DNA from: Streptomyces sp. NBC_01549
GTDB taxonomy: Bacteria > Actinomycetota > Actinomycetes > Streptomycetales > Streptomycetaceae
Length of the DNA stretch: 64,000 nucleotides
Reading direction: 5' to 3'
NCBI RefSeq assembly: GCF_026339955.1
Contig: NZ_JAPEPW010000001.1
Location: 1,550,001-1,614,000, forward strand
Under the pieces are notes generated by a model. That model did not search any database. It saw only the letters and a program-made list of their open reading frames with translations, and was not told the origin of the DNA. Position 1 is the first letter of the stretch. The number at the start of each line of letters is the position of its first letter. The position numbers were made by a program, and so were the translations under genes. Positions 1-7,238 of the stretch are shown here, piece after piece.

Positions 1-6
1 GAAGGG

Positions 7-25
7 TGTTCCGCCGGGCGGAACA
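7..25. terminator. Short inverted repeat downstream of the PHP gene
   Basis: TGTTCCGC (7-14) and GCGGAACA (18-25) are perfect 8-bp arms around a 3-nt loop, 58 bp past the stop of the PHP gene on the minus strand. No T-tract is visible, so it is only a plausible hairpin terminator or processing site. The gene to the left lies outside the window. Confidence 0.4.
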
Positions 26-82
26 GAGACACACGACGGACGGCGTCGGGTGCCGAGAGGAACCGGGGTGCGCGGGCGAGCC

Positions 83-940
83 TCAGGCTCCGCCGGTGCC
101 CGGCACGGGGAACGCCCCGGTCGCCCGCCGGGTGATCTCGCCGTACACCTCGGGGTCGGTGGTGAACTCCCCGAGCACGCAGGTCTTGCGGCTGCCGTGG
201 TAGTCGCTGGACCCGGTGGCGAGCAGCCCCAGGTCGGCGGCGAGGCCGCGCAGCCGGGCGCGGGTGGCCGGCTCGTGGTCCATGTGGTCCACCTCGATGC
301 CGTCGAGCCCGGCGGCGGCGAGGTCCGCGATCGCGGACTCCGGCACGGTCCGGCCGCGCTTGGCGGCGGCCGGGTGCGCGAAGACGGTCACCCCGCCCGC
401 GGCCTTGACGAGGCGGATCGCCTCGAAGGGGTCGGTCTCGTGCTTGGGAACGTAGGCCCGCCCGCCGTCGGCCAGCCAGTCCTGGGTGAAGGCGTCGGAG
501 ACGCTGTCCACGACCCCCAGCTCGACCAGCGCGGAGGCGACGTGCGGCCGCCCGACGGATCCCTCCCCCGCGATGCGCGCGACCTGCTCCCAGGTGACCG
601 GTACGCCGAGCTCCTGGAGCTTGGCGACCATGGCCCGGGCGCGCGGCACGCGGTCGTCGCGCACCAGCTCGCGCTCGGCGAGCAGCCCGGGCTCCTCGGG
701 GTCGAAGAGGTAGGCCAGCATGTGCATGCTGACGCCGTCGAGGCGGCAGGAGAGCTCGGCGCCCGTGACGAGGGTCAGCCCCTCGGGCAGCGCGGCCAGT
801 GCCTCCGCGTACCCGCGGCTGGTGTCGTGGTCGGTCAGCGCGACGACGTCGAGACCGGCGATGCCGGCGTTGCGCACCAGTTCGGCGGGGGTGTCCGTAC
901 CGTCGGACGCGGTGGAGTGGGTGTGCAGATCGATACGCAC
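83..940 (-). CDS. PHP-domain metal-dependent phosphoesterase
   Basis: A 285-residue protein of the PHP (polymerase and histidinol phosphatase) family. The N-terminal DLHTHSTASDGTD carries the first metal-binding His-x-His, followed by LTDHDT near residue 37. Later His/Asp clusters include VFAHPAA, EVDHMDHE and GSSDYHG, as in YciV/RNase AM-type enzymes that hydrolyse 3',5'-bisphosphonucleotides or short RNA 5' ends. Metals and substrate are inferred from the family. It starts at GTG, with GGAG 8 nt upstream on the minus strand. It is monocistronic. The PHP assignment is secure; the exact substrate is not. Confidence 0.9.
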   Translation of the reverse strand: MRIDLHTHSTASDGTDTPAELVRNAGIAGLDVVALTDHDTSRGYAEALAALPEGLTLVTGAELSCRLDGVSMHMLAYLFDPEEPGLLAERELVRDDRVPRARAMVAKLQELGVPVTWEQVARIAGEGSVGRPHVASALVELGVVDSVSDAFTQDWLADGGRAYVPKHETDPFEAIRLVKAAGGVTVFAHPAAAKRGRTVPESAIADLAAAGLDGIEVDHMDHEPATRARLRGLAADLGLLATGSSDYHGSRKTCVLGEFTTDPEVYGEITRRATGAFPVPGTGGA

Positions 941-1068
941 GACGCGGACTCCAGGCGGTGACGGGGTGGACGGGACCGCTCAAGGATAACGGGATTCCGG
1001 AGCACCGCCGTCACACCCGCACCTAGCGAGCACCCCCTACGCGCACCCCGTGAGCACGCCGTGATGCC

Positions 1069-1132
1069 AGCACTCCGTCAGGGGCGCGGAGAACTACGCG
1101 AGCACTCCGTCAGGGGCGCGGGGAACTGCGCG
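1069..1132. repeat. 32-nt tandem duplication of the GGGGCGCGGGGAACTGCGCG intergenic repeat
   Basis: Two adjacent copies, 1069-1100 and 1101-1132, are identical except for two positions (GGAGAACTACG versus GGGGAACTGCG). Each contains TCAGGGGCGCGG followed by GAACTGCGCG, the core seen again in the intergenic regions at 10459 and 18084 and in part near 27857. It lies in the 254-bp gene-free stretch 941-1194, which otherwise shows nothing recognisable. Confidence 0.75.
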
Positions 1133-1194
1133 CTCAGCCCAGAACGACCCGCACACAACCACCCATCCGAGGCACCCCGCACCACGGCTGAGCG

Positions 1195-1836
1195 CTACGG
1201 CTCCAAAATGCGCGGCGACAACGCCCCGCACGGCAGCAGATCCATCTCCGCCCCCGCATCCCGCAGATCCGTCAGCACCAGCTCGTCGTACATCAGCAGC
1301 CCCGACTGCTCGGGCCACACCACCGCCCACACCCACAGCCCCAGCGCCTCGCCCGCGAAGACGGCACGGTCGTCGGGGCTGCCGGCCACATGCCAGAGCG
1401 GGGTCGGACGGCCGGCGGCGAGGACCTTCACCTGCGGCGGTTTCTCGACGCTCATGTACGGCCCCGGGTCGGGTCCTTCGATGCCCGCGTAGCGCGCGCC
1501 GAGGCCGACGCCGAGCTCCTCGGCGACGATGATCAGCTCCCCGATGCCGCCGAGCGGTCCGGGGCCCGAGCAGGCCACGGCCGTCGCACGCCCCCCGCTG
1601 CGATCGTCACCGGCGAATGCCGCGCCGGTGAACAGCCAGCCGACCGGCAGCGGCCACGGCATCCACACCGGCACCTGGGCACGGTGCACCACCACACCGA
1701 GGGCCTCGACGCTGGGCGGGATCACGGGCTGCAGCGGATGCACGGTTCCGTGCACATCGCACTGCCAGGAGTCGGCAAAAAGGCCGGGAGCCCTGACCCG
1801 GCCACCACACTTCGGGCAACTGGGTTCGCCCCTCAT
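1195..1836 (-). CDS. DUF6758-like zinc-ribbon protein, function unknown
   Basis: This 213-residue protein begins MRGEPSCPKCGGRV and continues with WQCDVHG, a CxxC...CxxH zinc-ribbon-like start (Cys7, Cys10, Cys27, His30). The rest is a globular domain with conserved Trp/Pro stretches (VWMPWPLPVGW near residue 58). I recognise it as the actinobacterial DUF6758 family, always of about this length and without known function. A G-rich patch precedes the ATG on the minus strand. It is divergent from the MFS exporter with about 190 bp between start codons, so the two promoters could be coordinated. Confidence 0.75.
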   Translation of the reverse strand: MRGEPSCPKCGGRVRAPGLFADSWQCDVHGTVHPLQPVIPPSVEALGVVVHRAQVPVWMPWPLPVGWLFTGAAFAGDDRSGGRATAVACSGPGPLGGIGELIIVAEELGVGLGARYAGIEGPDPGPYMSVEKPPQVKVLAAGRPTPLWHVAGSPDDRAVFAGEALGLWVWAVVWPEQSGLLMYDELVLTDLRDAGAEMDLLPCGALSPRILEP

Positions 1837-1918
1837 AGAGCCCCACGGTCCTCCCCGTCTTTCGCCGCGTCAAGGACGATCACCCGTCCGGAGTGTGCCG
1901 GTCACCCGATGGAACTAG

Positions 1919-1955
1919 ATGCAGCTTGCATTAATTAGCCCTTCTAACTTATTAT
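1919..1955 (+). promoter_or_regulatory. Sigma70-like promoter with overlapping operator, upstream of the MFS gene
   Basis: TTGCAT (1926-1931) and TATTAT (1950-1955) are spaced by 18 bp in an unusually A+T-rich island. The inverted repeat ATGCA-GCT-TGCAT (1919-1931) covers the -35 element, the usual position for a MarR/TetR-type repressor. The transcript would start near 1962, giving a 5' leader of about 65 nt before the ATG at 2028. No local regulator gene was found, so the operator role is inferred. Confidence 0.55.
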
Positions 1956-2027
1956 GTGTGTATACACCAACGATCTGGCCATCAATCCACGGCCACCGAT
2001 CTCTCCACACGCAGTCGAGGAGCGAGC

Positions 2028-3281
2028 ATGATCAACAGCACGGGAGGCCCCGGCGAAGGGGACACATTCGACGCCGGTGCGGGCAGCATCCTGCGACAGC
2101 CGAAGGCCGTCTGGGCGACCGCCGGCGCATCCGTCGTCGCCTTCATGGGCATCGGGCTCGTCGACCCGATCCTGCCGTCCATCGCCAAGGGCCTGGACGC
2201 CACCCCGAGCCAGGTCTCGCTGCTCTTCACCTCGTACTTCCTGATCACCGCGGTCGCGATGCTGGTGACCGGCTTCGTCTCCAGCCGCATCGGCGGCAAG
2301 AAGACCCTTCTGCTCGGCCTGGCGCTCGTCGTGGTCTTCGCGGGGCTCGCCGGCACGTCCGGCTCGGTCGGCGAACTCGTCGGCTTCCGGGCCGGCTGGG
2401 GCCTGGGCAACGCACTGTTCGTGTCCACCGCCCTCGCCGTCATCGTCGGCGCGGCGGCGGGCGGCAGCGCCGCGGCGATCCTGCTCTACGAGTCCGCGCT
2501 CGGCCTCGGCATGGCGTGCGGACCGCTGCTGGGCGCGCTGCTCGGCAACGCCAGCTGGCGCTACCCGTTCTTCGGCACCGCGTTCCTGATGGCGGTCGGC
2601 TTCCTGTGCATCACGGCGTTCCTGAAGGAGCAGCCGAAGCCCGCGAAGAAGACCTCACTGCTCGACCCGCTCAAGGCGCTCGGCCACCCCGGCCTCGCCT
2701 CGGCGGCCGTGTCGGCGTTCTTCTACAACTACACGTTCTTCACCCTGCTGGCCTTCACCCCGTTCGTGCTGAACATGACCCCCTACAAGTCGGGCGCCGT
2801 GTTCTTCTGCTGGGGCCTGCTGCTCGCCGTGTTCTCGGTGATCGTGGCGCCGCGGATGCAGGCACGGTTCGGCTCGCTCAAGGTGCTGGGCGGCTCCCTG
2901 GTCCTGCTCGCCGCCGACGTGCTCGTGCTCGGGTACGGCGACCACACCACGGCCGTGGTCTGCACGATCCTGTCGGGCGCCTTCATCGGCGTGAACAACA
3001 CCGTCTACACCGAGCTGGCGCTCGGCGTCTCGGACGCTCCGCGCCCGGTGGCGAGCGCCGGCTACAACTTCGTCCGCTGGTTCGCCGCCGCGGCCGCGCC
3101 CTACTTCGCGCCGAAGATCGAGGAGTGGAGCGACATCCACATCCCGTTCGTGGTCGCCGCGATCACCGCGGCGGTCGGCGCGGTCGTGGTCTTCGTACGA
3201 CGCGACGCGCTCTCCCACGAGGCCGAGGAGCTCCAGCCGAAGCACGCCGCCGAGGACAGTGTGACCGTGTTTGCCAACTGA
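2028..3281 (+). CDS. MFS drug-resistance type exporter
   Basis: A 417-residue major facilitator superfamily protein with about 12 membrane segments. The region GIGLVDPILPSIAKGL opens the first helix, and SSRIGGKKTLLL after the second matches the conserved cytoplasmic loop 2-3 signature (G-x-x-x-D/R-R-x-G-R/K-K). It resembles the ACDE-type multidrug efflux group; the substrate is unknown. The start at 2028 is preferred because GAGGAG sits 6 nt upstream; an in-frame ATG at 1956 would overlap the promoter. The cytoplasmic C-terminus is short. A promoter with an inverted repeat lies upstream, so inducible expression is likely. Confidence 0.9.
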   Translation: MINSTGGPGEGDTFDAGAGSILRQPKAVWATAGASVVAFMGIGLVDPILPSIAKGLDATPSQVSLLFTSYFLITAVAMLVTGFVSSRIGGKKTLLLGLALVVVFAGLAGTSGSVGELVGFRAGWGLGNALFVSTALAVIVGAAAGGSAAAILLYESALGLGMACGPLLGALLGNASWRYPFFGTAFLMAVGFLCITAFLKEQPKPAKKTSLLDPLKALGHPGLASAAVSAFFYNYTFFTLLAFTPFVLNMTPYKSGAVFFCWGLLLAVFSVIVAPRMQARFGSLKVLGGSLVLLAADVLVLGYGDHTTAVVCTILSGAFIGVNNTVYTELALGVSDAPRPVASAGYNFVRWFAAAAAPYFAPKIEEWSDIHIPFVVAAITAAVGAVVVFVRRDALSHEAEELQPKHAAEDSVTVFAN

Positions 3282-3341
3282 CTGTTTTCGGCCAGGACTG
3301 ACCTGCTCTCAGGTCGGCGGAAAGGGACGGGCCAGAAGTAC

Positions 3342-3926
3342 TCAGTCCAGCGGAACGGACCTGCGCAACGGATCGCGCAGGTCCGTTCCGCCGTTCAGCC
3401 AGCGTTCCTGGAGGGCCCCGGCGCCGTGTACGCGCTTCCACGCGGCCTCGTTCGGCGTCATCGGGAGCAGCGGCAAAAACCGTACGGGATCGGCCGGCGC
3501 GTCCAGCTCCAGGTCCTCCACCAGGCCGCCGGACTCGGCGACCAGGACCGAGGTGAACGGCGCTCCGGGCCACAGCGCCCCGCCCACGTCGAGCGAGGCA
3601 CCGGGGGCCACGATCAGCCCCTCGACCTGCGGGGACGCGGCGAGCACGGCGAGCGGGCGGAGCACCTTGTCGGTGTCGGCGACCCCCAGGCGGACGGACA
3701 GGATCAGCTCCGCGCGCGGGCCCTTCACCGGGTCGGCGAGGACCGCCGTGGGGTCCGCCATGGGCTGGGCGGACATACCGAGCGTGGCGTAGCGGACGAC
3801 GTCACCCTCTGTGAAGCGCAGCACTTCGATGCGGTCGGTGCCGAGGAAGGTGACCGCGGCCCGGGCGTCGGGCTCGCCCAGCGCGGAGCGCAACCGGGCC
3901 TCGACCAAAGGAAGAACATCAGCCAT
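3342..3926 (-). CDS. Suppressor-of-fused (SUFU) domain protein
   Basis: A 194-residue protein (MADVLPLVEARLRSALGEP...) of the bacterial SUFU-like family. In bacteria such proteins often sit near polymorphic-toxin immunity genes, but here it stands alone and its role is unknown. The start at 3926 is chosen because homologues begin MADVLP; the frame stays open to 4046. No strong ribosome site is visible. The last 15 or so codons form a perfect 17-bp DNA inverted repeat (3350-3366 with 3375-3391), so the gene end doubles as a probable terminator against the convergent MFS gene. Confidence 0.75.
   Translation of the reverse strand: MADVLPLVEARLRSALGEPDARAAVTFLGTDRIEVLRFTEGDVVRYATLGMSAQPMADPTAVLADPVKGPRAELILSVRLGVADTDKVLRPLAVLAASPQVEGLIVAPGASLDVGGALWPGAPFTSVLVAESGGLVEDLELDAPADPVRFLPLLPMTPNEAAWKRVHGAGALQERWLNGGTDLRDPLRRSVPLD
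3350..3391. terminator. Perfect 17-bp stem inside the 3' end of the SUFU gene
   Basis: Arms 3350-3366 and 3375-3391 are perfect reverse complements (GCGGAACGGACCTGCGC on the left), with an 8-nt loop AACGGATC. The element lies between the convergent MFS and SUFU genes but wholly within SUFU codons. A second weak hairpin (GACCTG-CTCT-CAGGTC, 3300-3315) lies just after the MFS stop. Together they probably act as a bidirectional terminator without a T-tract. Confidence 0.65.
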
Positions 3927-4474
3927 GAGCCGAGCATAGAACTCGTCAGTAACGGGCAAAGCGGCGGCTTGACGCTTCAGTGCGCTGATAGTCTTGGCCG
4001 CTGGTCGGGGCAGCACGCCAAGCGTCGCTCTCAAGCCCCGACACACTGAGACTGACTGCCTTCCCCACGGGGGGAGACAGCTCCCCCAAGGGGGATGGAT
4101 CGTCCCTCACGGGGGACCGGCCGGAGGAGGTGGGGCTGCAATGGACCGAAGTCGACCAGGCAGTACCACCCGCTCTTCCGGTCGCTGAAGTTCTGTAGCT
4201 GGTTCCAGCCGTTCCCTGGCTCCCGTAGCTCTGTCGGCTGCTTCCTCCTGCAAACGTGTGCATACGTGTCAGCGTTGTCCCGGTGCACCACGGAAGAGCG
4301 CTTCGTTTCCACCTGATCCATCCGATCTGTCTGATCTGAATCAGTAGCGAAGCTGCCACCGCGACGGTGCGGTGCTCCCCGCTTTGTGGACGTGCCAAAC
4401 ATCCGCAGTCAGGACGTCCCCATTCCGGGTAGTTTCAACCGTCGTCGGTCGCCTCCGTTGCGAAGGAGCCCGTC
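3927..4474. other. 548-bp gene-free region upstream of corA
   Basis: No convincing gene is present: the open frames here have no recognisable family or ribosome site. It holds a cluster of three C-run/G-run hairpins (4061-4117) and a stretch less G+C-rich than its surroundings (4190-4400). The promoters for SUFU (minus) and corA (plus) must lie here, but I cannot place either with confidence. Confidence 0.5.
4061..4117. repeat. Three consecutive C-run/G-run hairpins
   Basis: TTCCCCACGGGGGGAG (4061-4075), CTCCCCCAAGGGGGATGG (4081-4098) and GTCCCTCACGGGGGAC (4102-4117) are three similar mini-inverted repeats at about 20-bp spacing. Each has a C-run, a 1-5 nt spacer and a G-run. They could form a row of hairpins or G-quadruplex-prone tracts. 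Function unknown. Confidence 0.6.
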
Positions 4475-5587
4475 ATGTCGATGATTCGTGACCTGCGTGC
4501 CGCGGTCCGCCCCCGTCCCTCGCTGCGCAAGGACAGTGGCTCGTACGACCACACCCGCGCCCCCGGGACCAACTCCGCCGTGGTCGACTGCGCGGTCTAC
4601 CGCGACGGCACCCGCGTCCAGACCTCCGAGCCGCTGACGCCCCAGGAGGCGATGCGGCTGGTGCACCGCGACGGCGGCTTCGTGTGGATCGGGCTGCACG
4701 AGCCCACCGAGGCCGAGTTCGCCGGTATCGCGGGCGAGTTCGGACTGCACCCGCTGGCCGTCGAGGACGCCGTTCAGGCCCACCAGCGGCCCAAGCTGGA
4801 GCGCTACGACGACTCCCTGTTCACCGTCTTCAAGACCATCCACTACGTCGAGCACGACGAACTCACCGCCACCAGCGAGATCGTGGAGACCGGCGAGGTC
4901 ATGTGCTTCACCGGGCGGGACTTCTTCATCACCGTCCGGCACGGCGGGCAGGGCTCGCTGCGGGCGCTGCGGCACCGGCTGCAGGACGACCCCGAGCTGC
5001 TCGCCAAGGGGCCCTCCGCCGTGCTGCACGCCATCGCCGACCACGTCGTCGACGGGTACATCGCGGTCGCGGACGCCGTGCAGGACGACATCGACGAGGT
5101 GGAGACCGAGGTCTTCTCGCCGGGCCGCAAGGGCACCCCGCGCGGCACGGACGCCGGCCGCATCTACCAACTCAAGCGCGAGGTGCTGGAGTTCAAGCGG
5201 GCCGTCTCCCCGCTGCTGCGCCCCATGCAGCTGCTGAGCGAGCGCCCGATGCGGCTGATCGACCCGGACATCCAGAAGTACTTCCGTGACGTCGCCGACC
5301 ACCTCGCCCGCGTCCAGGAGCAGGTCCTCGGCTTCGACGAGCTGCTCAACTCCATCCTCCAGGCCAACCTCGCGCAGGCGTCCGTCACGCAGAACGAGGA
5401 CATGCGCAAGATCACTTCCTGGGCCGCGATCATCGCCGTACCGACGATGGTCTGTGGGGTGTACGGCATGAACTTCGACTACATGCCGGAGCTGCACTGG
5501 AAGTTCGGCTACCCGCTGGTGCTCGCCGCCACGGTCGGGATGTGTCTGTCGATCCACCGGATCCTGAAGCGCAACGGCTGGCTCTGA
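4475..5587 (+). CDS. corA: Magnesium/cobalt transporter CorA
   Basis: A 370-residue CorA-type Mg2+ (Co2+, Ni2+) channel. The signature VYGMNF is at residues 329-334, at the end of the first of two C-terminal membrane helices, and the protein ends with the basic tail HRILKRNGWL. The long soluble N-terminal part (residues 1-300) forms the regulatory funnel of the pentamer. GAAGGAG lies 6 nt before the ATG. A soluble MgtE-N/CBS protein is encoded 1.65 kb downstream, and corA is near these genes in mycobacteria too. The 548-bp leader is long, but no Mg2+ riboswitch could be recognised. Confidence 0.95.
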   Translation: MSMIRDLRAAVRPRPSLRKDSGSYDHTRAPGTNSAVVDCAVYRDGTRVQTSEPLTPQEAMRLVHRDGGFVWIGLHEPTEAEFAGIAGEFGLHPLAVEDAVQAHQRPKLERYDDSLFTVFKTIHYVEHDELTATSEIVETGEVMCFTGRDFFITVRHGGQGSLRALRHRLQDDPELLAKGPSAVLHAIADHVVDGYIAVADAVQDDIDEVETEVFSPGRKGTPRGTDAGRIYQLKREVLEFKRAVSPLLRPMQLLSERPMRLIDPDIQKYFRDVADHLARVQEQVLGFDELLNSILQANLAQASVTQNEDMRKITSWAAIIAVPTMVCGVYGMNFDYMPELHWKFGYPLVLAATVGMCLSIHRILKRNGWL

Positions 5588-5618
5588 GCGCGCCGGGTGA
5601 TCGCCGGGCAGCCCTGGA

Positions 5619-5630
5619 TAGGCTGGGGTC
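5619..5630 (+). promoter_or_regulatory. Probable leaderless promoter, TAGGCT-N6-ATG
   Basis: TAGGCT (5619-5624) is an actinobacterial -10 element (TANNNT). It is followed by 6 nt and then the ATG at 5631, so transcription would begin at or next to the start codon. No Shine-Dalgarno sequence is available at a usable distance. No clear -35 is seen. Confidence 0.5.
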
Positions 5631-6176
5631 ATGACGGAACAGCTGCTCGACCGGGCCCTCGTCGAGGAGGCCACGAAGAAGTCCGGGCTGATCTGGGTAC
5701 GCGGCAGCGGCGCGTCGACACACGGAGCGCCGGGCGCCGAGGCGCCCACCCGGGCCCTGTGGCACGTGTGGCACGACGGCGCGGCCTGCCTGGTCGGTGA
5801 CGGGCCCGGTGAGCAGCCGCTGCCCGGGCTCGTCGACGGGGGCGACGCGGTCGTGACCGTACGCAGCAAGGACAAGGGCGGGCGGCTGGTCACGTGGACC
5901 GCGAAGGCGGTCGAGCTCGCGCCCGGCTCCCCCGCGTGGGAGGCGACGGTCGCCGAACTCAAGGGCAAGCGCCTGAACGCGCCCGACGGCGAGGAGATGC
6001 CCGCCCGCTGGGCCCGCGAGTGCCGGGTGCTGCGCCTGGAGCCCCGGCCGGGCATCCACCCGCTGCCGGACGGCTCGCTGGCCGCCGCGCCGCTGCCGAC
6101 GCCGGCGACCACCCGGCAGCCGATCCCGGCCGCCGTGCCCCGCCTCCTGTTCAGGAAGCGGGGACGTCGCGGGTAG
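5631..6176 (+). CDS. Hypothetical protein, possible FMN-binding split-barrel fold
   Basis: A 181-residue soluble protein beginning MTEQLLDRALVEEATKKSGLIWV. The pattern of alternating strands (LWHVWHDGAACLVGDGPGEQPLPGL, then DAVVTVRSKDKGGRLVTWTAKAVEL near residues 80-105) is reminiscent of pyridoxamine-phosphate-oxidase-like split barrels. I do not see a diagnostic motif, so this is a weak structural guess. The C-terminus is Pro/Arg-rich and ends RKRGRRG. The start is supported by the leaderless -10 box. It converges with the lipoprotein gene, the two stops being 2 bp apart. Confidence 0.65.
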   Translation: MTEQLLDRALVEEATKKSGLIWVRGSGASTHGAPGAEAPTRALWHVWHDGAACLVGDGPGEQPLPGLVDGGDAVVTVRSKDKGGRLVTWTAKAVELAPGSPAWEATVAELKGKRLNAPDGEEMPARWARECRVLRLEPRPGIHPLPDGSLAAAPLPTPATTRQPIPAAVPRLLFRKRGRRG

Positions 6177-6178
6177 GA

Positions 6179-6940
6179 CTACGACGTCGGCAGCTGCTGA
6201 CCGTAGTCCACGGTCTCGTCCTTGGCGGGTTCCGCGAGGGCGAAGTCCTTGCCCCAGTCACTGAGGCTGAGCGTGCCCGCGTCACCCGCGCGGACCAGGA
6301 GCAGCGGGTACGGGGTTCCCTTCAGGGAGACGTCCAGGGTGCCGCCCGCGCCCTTGTCGCCGGTGATGCGGATGGTGCGGACGCCGGACTGCTCGTGGTG
6401 GCCGTCCGTGGCGAGGGAGCCGTGCAGGGTCAGCAGACCGTCGAGCAGGACGTCCTTGTCCGTGAAACTGATGAAGCGCTTGTAGGCCGGGTCGCCGCTC
6501 GGGACCTTCACGTACTTGCCGTCGAGCTTGTCGGCGGCCGCGGTGTCCGCCGAGGAGGTGGCACCGCTCTTGCCGCCCTGATGGTTCCAGAACTCGGCGC
6601 CGGCCTTGAGGAAGAGGCGCCGGCCGACCCGGAGCAGATGGAAGCTCGCACCCTCCGAGGTGACCGAACCGGTGCCACCGTCGGTCTTCAGCCGCATGTC
6701 GAGCTTGTACGTACGCCCGTTCGACACCACGGTCCCGGCGAGTCTCACCGTCTCGGCGGACGTGGCGGCCTTGCGCGTCTTCGACTGGATCTCGGTGGCG
6801 GACAGCTTCCCCACACCGTTCGTGCCCGCGTCCGGATCCTCACTACCGCACCCCGTCAGCCCCGTCCCCGTCACGACCAGTGCGCACATCGCGCCCACCA
6901 GTGCGGCCCTGCGGGTACGGCCCTGGGAAATCGCAGTCAC
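6179..6940 (-). CDS. Secreted lipoprotein, LppX/LprG or LolA-like fold
   Basis: A 253-residue lipoprotein. A twin-Arg-containing n-region (TRRAALVG) and a hydrophobic segment are followed by the lipobox LTGC near residue 31. The mature part (KTRKAATSAETVRLAGTVVSNGRTYKLDMRLKTDGGTGSV...) follows the LppX_LprAFG/LolA pattern of lipid-carrying half-barrels. A role in lipid or lipoprotein handling at the outer face of the membrane is inferred from the fold only. It starts at GTG, with GAAAGG about 12 nt upstream. A block of four 12-nt repeats sits 18-65 bp upstream of the start. Confidence 0.8.
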   Translation of the reverse strand: MTAISQGRTRRAALVGAMCALVVTGTGLTGCGSEDPDAGTNGVGKLSATEIQSKTRKAATSAETVRLAGTVVSNGRTYKLDMRLKTDGGTGSVTSEGASFHLLRVGRRLFLKAGAEFWNHQGGKSGATSSADTAAADKLDGKYVKVPSGDPAYKRFISFTDKDVLLDGLLTLHGSLATDGHHEQSGVRTIRITGDKGAGGTLDVSLKGTPYPLLLVRAGDAGTLSLSDWGKDFALAEPAKDETVDYGQQLPTS

Positions 6941-6957
6941 AGGTGGGGCTGCCTTTC

Positions 6958-7005
6958 ATACGGGTGTCCATGCGGGTGTCCATACGCGTGTCCGTGCGGG
7001 TGCCC
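6958..7005. repeat. Four tandem 12-nt repeats upstream of the lipoprotein gene
   Basis: Units on the plus strand are ATACGGGTGTCC (6958-6969), ATGCGGGTGTCC (6970-6981), ATACGCGTGTCC (6982-6993) and GTGCGGGTGCCC (6994-7005). A degenerate fifth unit follows. They lie in the 298-bp gene-free stretch 6941-7238 between the divergent lipoprotein and MgtE-like genes. TAGCCT (7127-7132) is a possible -10 box for the latter. Tandem operators or replication slippage are both possible. Confidence 0.8.
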
Positions 7006-7238
7006 ATGCCGGGGTAGCCGTGCCGGGTGTCCCCAACGGCGTACGGCAGCGTACCGGTGCCGCGCCTGCCCGGCGGAGCCAGTCCGTCCGGACCGCTCAC
7101 CAGGGCGTATCCGACTGGGACGGGCTAGCCTGAAGCCCACCTGAGCGGACACGTCGGGACCAAACGCGCGTACGGAGAAAGCCGGCAAGCGTCCGGAGCA
7201 ACACGGAGAAAGCAACACGGAAAGAAGGAGGCGCGGGC

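Noticed and set aside
2000..3301. Long Arg/Pro-rich open frames overlapping the MFS gene
   Set aside because: They are codon-position shadows of a clear 12-helix transporter; no family and no ribosome site.
3946..4402. Minus-strand frames of 120-150 codons upstream of the SUFU gene
   Set aside because: Composition is erratic, no ribosome site, no recognisable motif; treated as gene-free.
4400..4474. Mg2+ riboswitch before corA
   Set aside because: No recognisable M-box pairing or conserved core could be traced by eye.
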